Source: Streptomyces actinomycinicus
Lineage (GTDB): Bacteria > Actinomycetota > Actinomycetes > Streptomycetales > Streptomycetaceae
Length of the DNA: 64,000 bases
Reading direction: 5' to 3'
Assembly (NCBI RefSeq): GCF_016741775.1
Contig: NZ_JAERRK010000023.1
Span: forward strand, 1-64,000
The notes below the pieces were generated by a model. It saw nothing but the letters and a program-made list of their open reading frames with translations, did no database searches and was not told where the DNA came from. Shown here piece after piece: positions 60,702-64,000 of this stretch. Numbering within the stretch: position 1 is the stretch's first letter; every line of letters begins with the position of its first letter. The translations under genes were made by a program, and so were the position numbers.

Positions 60702-61931
60702 TCACCCGAGCGAGGTGAGTACGGTCAGGAGTCGGTCGATTTCCTCGACGGTGTTGTATACGTGCAGGCTGACCCGTACGGAACCGTCCGTCTTCTCGTC
60801 CGCCCCGGCCTGGCAGAGGCTGTCCGCCCGGACCATGAAGCCGTGGCTGAACAGGATGAAGCCGAGGTCGTCTGAGGGAATGTCACGGTGCCGGAAGGTG
60901 ACGATGCCGTGGCGCCGTTGAGCGGCCGGGACCGAGGAGTCCGCGGCCAGGCTGGATCGGCAGCCCGCGATCTCGTACGCGGTGAGGCGTCGCAGCCCCT
61001 CGGTCAGCCGAGTGGTGAGCGCGGACGTCCAGCCGGCGATCCGGGCCGTGCCGACCGCGTCCAGCCAGTCGAGCGCGGCCTCCAGCGAGGCGATGCCCAC
61101 GGTGTTGGGGGTGCCCTGCCAGCCGCCGGGCCGGAAAGCCGGGCCGCGTGCGTTGCGCGCCCAGACGACCCCGGTTCCGGGCAACGCCAGAGCCTTGTGC
61201 CCGGAGAAGACCACGAAGTCCACGTCCAGCGCGGACTTGCCGACATGGACGGGCAGATGGCCGATGCTCTGGGCGGCGTCCAGACAGATCGGTACGTCCG
61301 GGCCCACAGCCTCACGGATGCGGTGCACGTTCATGTCGGCGCCGTACACGTGGTGGACGTGCGTGGCGGCCACGAAACGGGTGCGCGGGCCGACGACCCG
61401 GTCGAACGCCCGGTGGTCGTAGTCGCCCGACCCGTCCTGGTACGGCAGTGCCCGCACGTGGACACGGATCCCCCGGTCCGCCAGCAGCCCCTGGGCCTCG
61501 AGCCAAGGATCGAGGTTGGCCCGGTGATCGGCGAACGGGACGAGGACCTCGTCGCCGTCGGTGAGACAGGGCGCGAGCCAGTCCCGGGCGACGGTGCGCA
61601 GTCCCTCGGTGGTGCCGCCGGTGAAGTGGACGGACGATCGCTCAGGATGCGGGTCGCCCAGGAACTCCTTGACCCGCCGTCGGGTCCGTTCCACCAGCTC
61701 GGTCGTCCGGTTGGCCCACGGGTAAGTGCCCCGCCCCGCATTGGCGTTGGATGTCGTGAGATAGGCGTGTACGGCGTCCAGCACGGCCTTCGGCTTCTGG
61801 GAGGTGGCCGCGCTGTCGAGGTAGGCCAGCTCGGGATGGGCCGTGATGATGGGGAACTGTTCCCGCACCTCCCGCTGCCAGTCGGCCACCTCGGCCCGGT
61901 CCTCCCCGTGGACGGGGTGCACCACACTCAC
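60702..61931 (-). CDS. Class V aminotransferase, cysteine desulfurase-like
   Basis: 409 residues from GTG 61931. The opening FPIITAHPELAYLDSAATSQ, the turn NANAGRGTYPWANRTTELVE, and the PLP lysine in VFSGHKALALPG (Lys 246) are those of the SufS/CsdA group. A Cys in ADSLCQAGADEK (373) occupies the active-site loop, but the flanking residues differ from the R-x-G-x-x-C-A-x-P of true desulfurases. So it may be a desulfurase, a selenocysteine lyase or an amino-acid lyase or epimerase. It overlaps the cysteine-synthase/rhodanese gene by four bases (GTGA), which implies a joint pathway involving sulfur or a C-S/C-N bond. Confidence 0.85.
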   Translation of the reverse strand: MSVVHPVHGEDRAEVADWQREVREQFPIITAHPELAYLDSAATSQKPKAVLDAVHAYLTTSNANAGRGTYPWANRTTELVERTRRRVKEFLGDPHPERSSVHFTGGTTEGLRTVARDWLAPCLTDGDEVLVPFADHRANLDPWLEAQGLLADRGIRVHVRALPYQDGSGDYDHRAFDRVVGPRTRFVAATHVHHVYGADMNVHRIREAVGPDVPICLDAAQSIGHLPVHVGKSALDVDFVVFSGHKALALPGTGVVWARNARGPAFRPGGWQGTPNTVGIASLEAALDWLDAVGTARIAGWTSALTTRLTEGLRRLTAYEIAGCRSSLAADSSVPAAQRRHGIVTFRHRDIPSDDLGFILFSHGFMVRADSLCQAGADEKTDGSVRVSLHVYNTVEEIDRLLTVLTSLG

Positions 61932-63265
61932 TCCCTCACCAGCGGCGCGCCCGCGTCCCGCCAGGCGACGATACCGCCGGCCAGACTGCGCACGTCCGGG
62001 TGACCCATCCGGGTCAGCAGCGCCGCGTACCGGGCGGACTTCTCACCGACCGGACAGGCCAGCAGCACCGGCTGCCGCTTGCTGAAGGGCAGTCCGCCGC
62101 GGACGAGTTCGTCGAAGAGCTCGTCGACGATGTTGACCGATCCCTCGATGTGCAGCGCCGCGTAGGCGTGCGGGCCCCGCAGGTCCACCACGATGGGGCG
62201 CGGCTCGCCCGCCGTGATCCATCGTCGGGCGTCGTCGCTACCGACGGCCTTGGCGTCAGCTTGTATCTCGGCTTCGGTGAGAGCAGCGGCGGAAGGCCCG
62301 CGGAGCCGACTGCCGAGAAGCTCGGGCCGGCGCTGCCGTATGTAACTCAGATAGCTCTCGGCGCGGTCGCAGACGATGAAGACCGCTGTTTGGCGCTGCT
62401 CCGAATCGGACAACTCCGCGTCCACAGCCCGCAGATGACGTACCGCGCCCTCGTAGGCGGCGCCTCCTGTCGGTCCCGACAGCAGACCGCAACGGCGTAT
62501 GAGGGTCAGCATTCCGTCGATGGCCTCGTCCGAGGTGACCGACTCGATGGTGTCGTACGTCGCCGGGTCGAACAGGCCGACCTGGCGCACCTCGTCGATG
62601 GTGCGGATGCCGGGTATGAAGTCGGACTTGTGGGCGACCAGGCCGAGAACGCGTACTTTCGGGTCGTGCTCGCGCAGCACCCTGGCCACGCCGGTCGACG
62701 AACCGGCCGTACCCACGCAGGCGATGAACCAGTCCGGTGCCCGCCCGTCCAGGTCCTTGACGATCTCCGGCCCGGTCCCCGCCGCGTGCGCCTCGGTGTT
62801 GCGCGGGTTGAAGTACTGGTCAGTGTGCACGTAGGCGCTGCCCGGTTCCGAGAGCGCCTGGTGGAAACGGGTCAGTGGATCGTCCGTGTCGGTGGGGTCG
62901 AGACACTCGCTCTGCCCGGGCAGTTCCTCGATCTCGGCACCGAGCAGCAGAAGCAGCTCCTTGATCTCCGGCACCCGCATCCGGTTGGTGACGCTCTTGA
63001 ACCGCAGTCCGTGCATCCCGGCCAGCAGGGCGAGGGCCTTGGCCGTGTTGCCGCTGGAGAGTTCCACGACCGTCTCACCACCCCCGGCAGCAGCCTCGAG
63101 GAGCGGGCGCGCCATGTTCCAGGCGGGCCGGTCCTTGACCGAGCCGAAGGGGTTGAGCATCTCCAGCTTCGCGTACAGGTCGATGTGGCGCAGGCCGTGC
63201 ACGACCGGGTCGATGCGTACCAGCGGTGTGTTGCCGATGGCGTCGGTGATGCTGTCGTACCTCAT
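61928..63265 (-). CDS. Cysteine synthase-like PLP enzyme fused to a rhodanese domain
   Basis: 445 residues. Residues 1-310 are a fold-type II PLP enzyme: TDAIGNTPLVRID, KLEMLNPFGSVKDRPAWNMA with the PLP Lys 44, ELSSGNTAKALALLAGMHGL (asparagine loop) and GTAGSSTGVARVLRE (phosphate cup). The loop N-P-F-G-S-V-K-D-R-P-A differs from classical CysK. Residues 330-445 are a rhodanese domain: ADAKAVGSDDARRW, IVVDLRGPHAYAALHIEGSV, and the persulfide Cys 404 in LLACPVGEKSARY. The two halves suggest use of protein-bound persulfide or a beta-replacement on serine derivatives, as in 2,3-diaminopropionate formation. It overlaps genes on both sides by four bases. Confidence 0.88.
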   Translation of the reverse strand: MRYDSITDAIGNTPLVRIDPVVHGLRHIDLYAKLEMLNPFGSVKDRPAWNMARPLLEAAAGGGETVVELSSGNTAKALALLAGMHGLRFKSVTNRMRVPEIKELLLLLGAEIEELPGQSECLDPTDTDDPLTRFHQALSEPGSAYVHTDQYFNPRNTEAHAAGTGPEIVKDLDGRAPDWFIACVGTAGSSTGVARVLREHDPKVRVLGLVAHKSDFIPGIRTIDEVRQVGLFDPATYDTIESVTSDEAIDGMLTLIRRCGLLSGPTGGAAYEGAVRHLRAVDAELSDSEQRQTAVFIVCDRAESYLSYIRQRRPELLGSRLRGPSAAALTEAEIQADAKAVGSDDARRWITAGEPRPIVVDLRGPHAYAALHIEGSVNIVDELFDELVRGGLPFSKRQPVLLACPVGEKSARYAALLTRMGHPDVRSLAGGIVAWRDAGAPLVRE

Positions 63266-64000
63266 GCCCCTTGCCCCCCGGGGTGTGTGATCGGCCAGTA
63301 CTCCTCGTCCAGGCACCAGCGCCAGGAGTCTCCCTCTCTTGTGACGGCCACGGTGCGGGCCACCGGCTGCCGTTGTGCGTGGTGGGCGTGGAAGTCCATG
63401 ACGTAGCCCGCGGTGTTGGCGAACGCCAACAGGTCGCCGGAGCGTGGCAGGCGGGGCAGGAAGACCGTGCGGCGCGTGATGAGGTCGGCCTCCAGGCAGA
63501 GGTTGCCGACGAGATGGACCCCCACCGGCCCTTCGCCGCCCTCCCCGACCCCTCCGGTGCGCGGGAGCAGTACGGGGTCGACGAGTACGCCGTGTTCCTC
63601 CAGGCTGACGTCCCCGGCATTCATGCCCAGCCGAACCAGATACCCGCCGCCGCCCTGCCCGGTGCGCCGTACGTCCAGGACCCGTGCCAGCGAGAGCCCG
63701 CACTGGTCCACGAGGGCCCGGCCCGGTTCGACGTACAGGTCGTAGAGGTGCTCGAGGAGCAGGGTGGCGGGCGGGCGGCCCAGCGAGGGCGTGGGCAGCG
63801 AGAGCAGCTCGTCGAGGTAGCCGGGACCGGCGGTGGGGCGGTACGCCGGGTAGAGGGCGGCGGCGCCGCGCACCGTGCCGCCCTCGTTGCGCAGCCCGTA
63901 GCCGTGCCCGCGCCAGGTCAGGGGCGGGCGGGTGCCGAGCACCGCCTCGGTCAGCGCGGTGGTGTACCGCTCCCACTGACCGGCGTCGGCGACGTAACCG
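63262..64000 (-). CDS. Type III PLP decarboxylase (DAP/Orn/Arg group), C-terminal part
   Basis: The gene enters from the right edge; about 245 C-terminal residues are inside. Visible are YLDELLSLPTPSLG-like linkers, HLYDLYVEPGRALVDQCGLS (the E-P-G-R-x-L-V phosphate-binding motif), LVGNLCLEADLITRRTVFLP (the C-x-x-x-D pair of the dimer active site) and DLLAFANTAGYVMDFHAHHA. These are the beta-sandwich domain features of LysA-like decarboxylases. Its stop overlaps the next start as ATGA. The substrate need not be diaminopimelate; with a diaminopropionate-type synthase alongside, a diamine product is conceivable (inference). Confidence 0.85.
   Translation of the reverse strand, partial: GYVADAGQWERYTTALTEAVLGTRPPLTWRGHGYGLRNEGGTVRGAAALYPAYRPTAGPGYLDELLSLPTPSLGRPPATLLLEHLYDLYVEPGRALVDQCGLSLARVLDVRRTGQGGGGYLVRLGMNAGDVSLEEHGVLVDPVLLPRTGGVGEGGEGPVGVHLVGNLCLEADLITRRTVFLPRLPRSGDLLAFANTAGYVMDFHAHHAQRQPVARTVAVTREGDSWRWCLDEEYWPITHPGGQGA

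Noticed and set aside
1..64000. CRISPR array, rRNA or intact tRNA genes
   Set aside because: No regularly spaced repeats, no rRNA-like conserved blocks and no sequence with a complete cloverleaf were seen.

Overview
The window is GC-rich actinobacterial DNA, most likely from an accessory arm of a Streptomyces-type linear chromosome. The evidence is the codon bias, the frequent GTG starts, stop/start overlaps of the GTGA and ATGA type, many TetR/MFS/oxidoreductase pairs, a large type I polyketide synthase, and a heavy load of decayed insertion sequences. All calls come from reading the sequence; no database search was run.

Layout. (1) 1-18.5 kb is a patchwork of small regulated modules set in debris. 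The modules are monoamine oxidase plus aldehyde dehydrogenase under a TetR regulator, an FAD monooxygenase divergent from another TetR regulator, an MFS pump with an HxlR regulator, small secreted proteins and an acetyltransferase. The debris includes IS630 pieces, a split DNA ligase, nitroreductase, alcohol dehydrogenase, NmrA, SnoaL-like, SDR and integrase fragments. (2) 18.9-28.7 kb is a compact minus-strand operon: one complete KS-AT-DH-MT-ER-KR-ACP polyketide synthase, a discrete thioesterase and an MFS exporter. (3) 28.8-46 kb holds an L7/L12-like protein, a lipoprotein, a frameshifted TauE permease, a TetR/metallo-hydrolase pair with a long operator, a MerR-methyltransferase fusion, an ABC transporter (permease frameshifted) divergent from a two-component system, an MFS transporter, an aldo/keto reductase divergent from an ArsR-type regulator, and more IS remnants. 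(4) 46-52.4 kb carries a membrane NACHT NTPase and an RHS/YD-repeat secreted protein followed by a two-helix membrane protein that may be its immunity partner. (5) 53.4-64 kb looks like a zinc-starvation locus. It has cysteine-poor duplicates of bL32, bS14, bL28, bL33, bL31 and bS18, three CobW-family proteins (two without a P-loop), Zur-box-like sites, and then a methyltransferase and an overlapping operon of three PLP enzymes that runs off the window end.

How the genes work together. In part 5, low zinc would release Zur, install zinc-free ribosomal proteins and switch on zinc-handling GTPases; the PLP operon beside it could make an amino-acid-derived metal ligand (inference). In part 2 the synthase builds a reduced, C-methylated chain, the thioesterase edits or releases it and the MFS protein exports it (inference). 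Parts 1 and 3 are mostly self-contained sensing, detoxification and efflux units, several with readable operators.

Many genes carry single frameshifts (FtsX, TauE, NmrA, SnoaL-like, nitroreductase). True decay is likely for the short fragments, but base-calling errors cannot be excluded for the long, otherwise intact ones.
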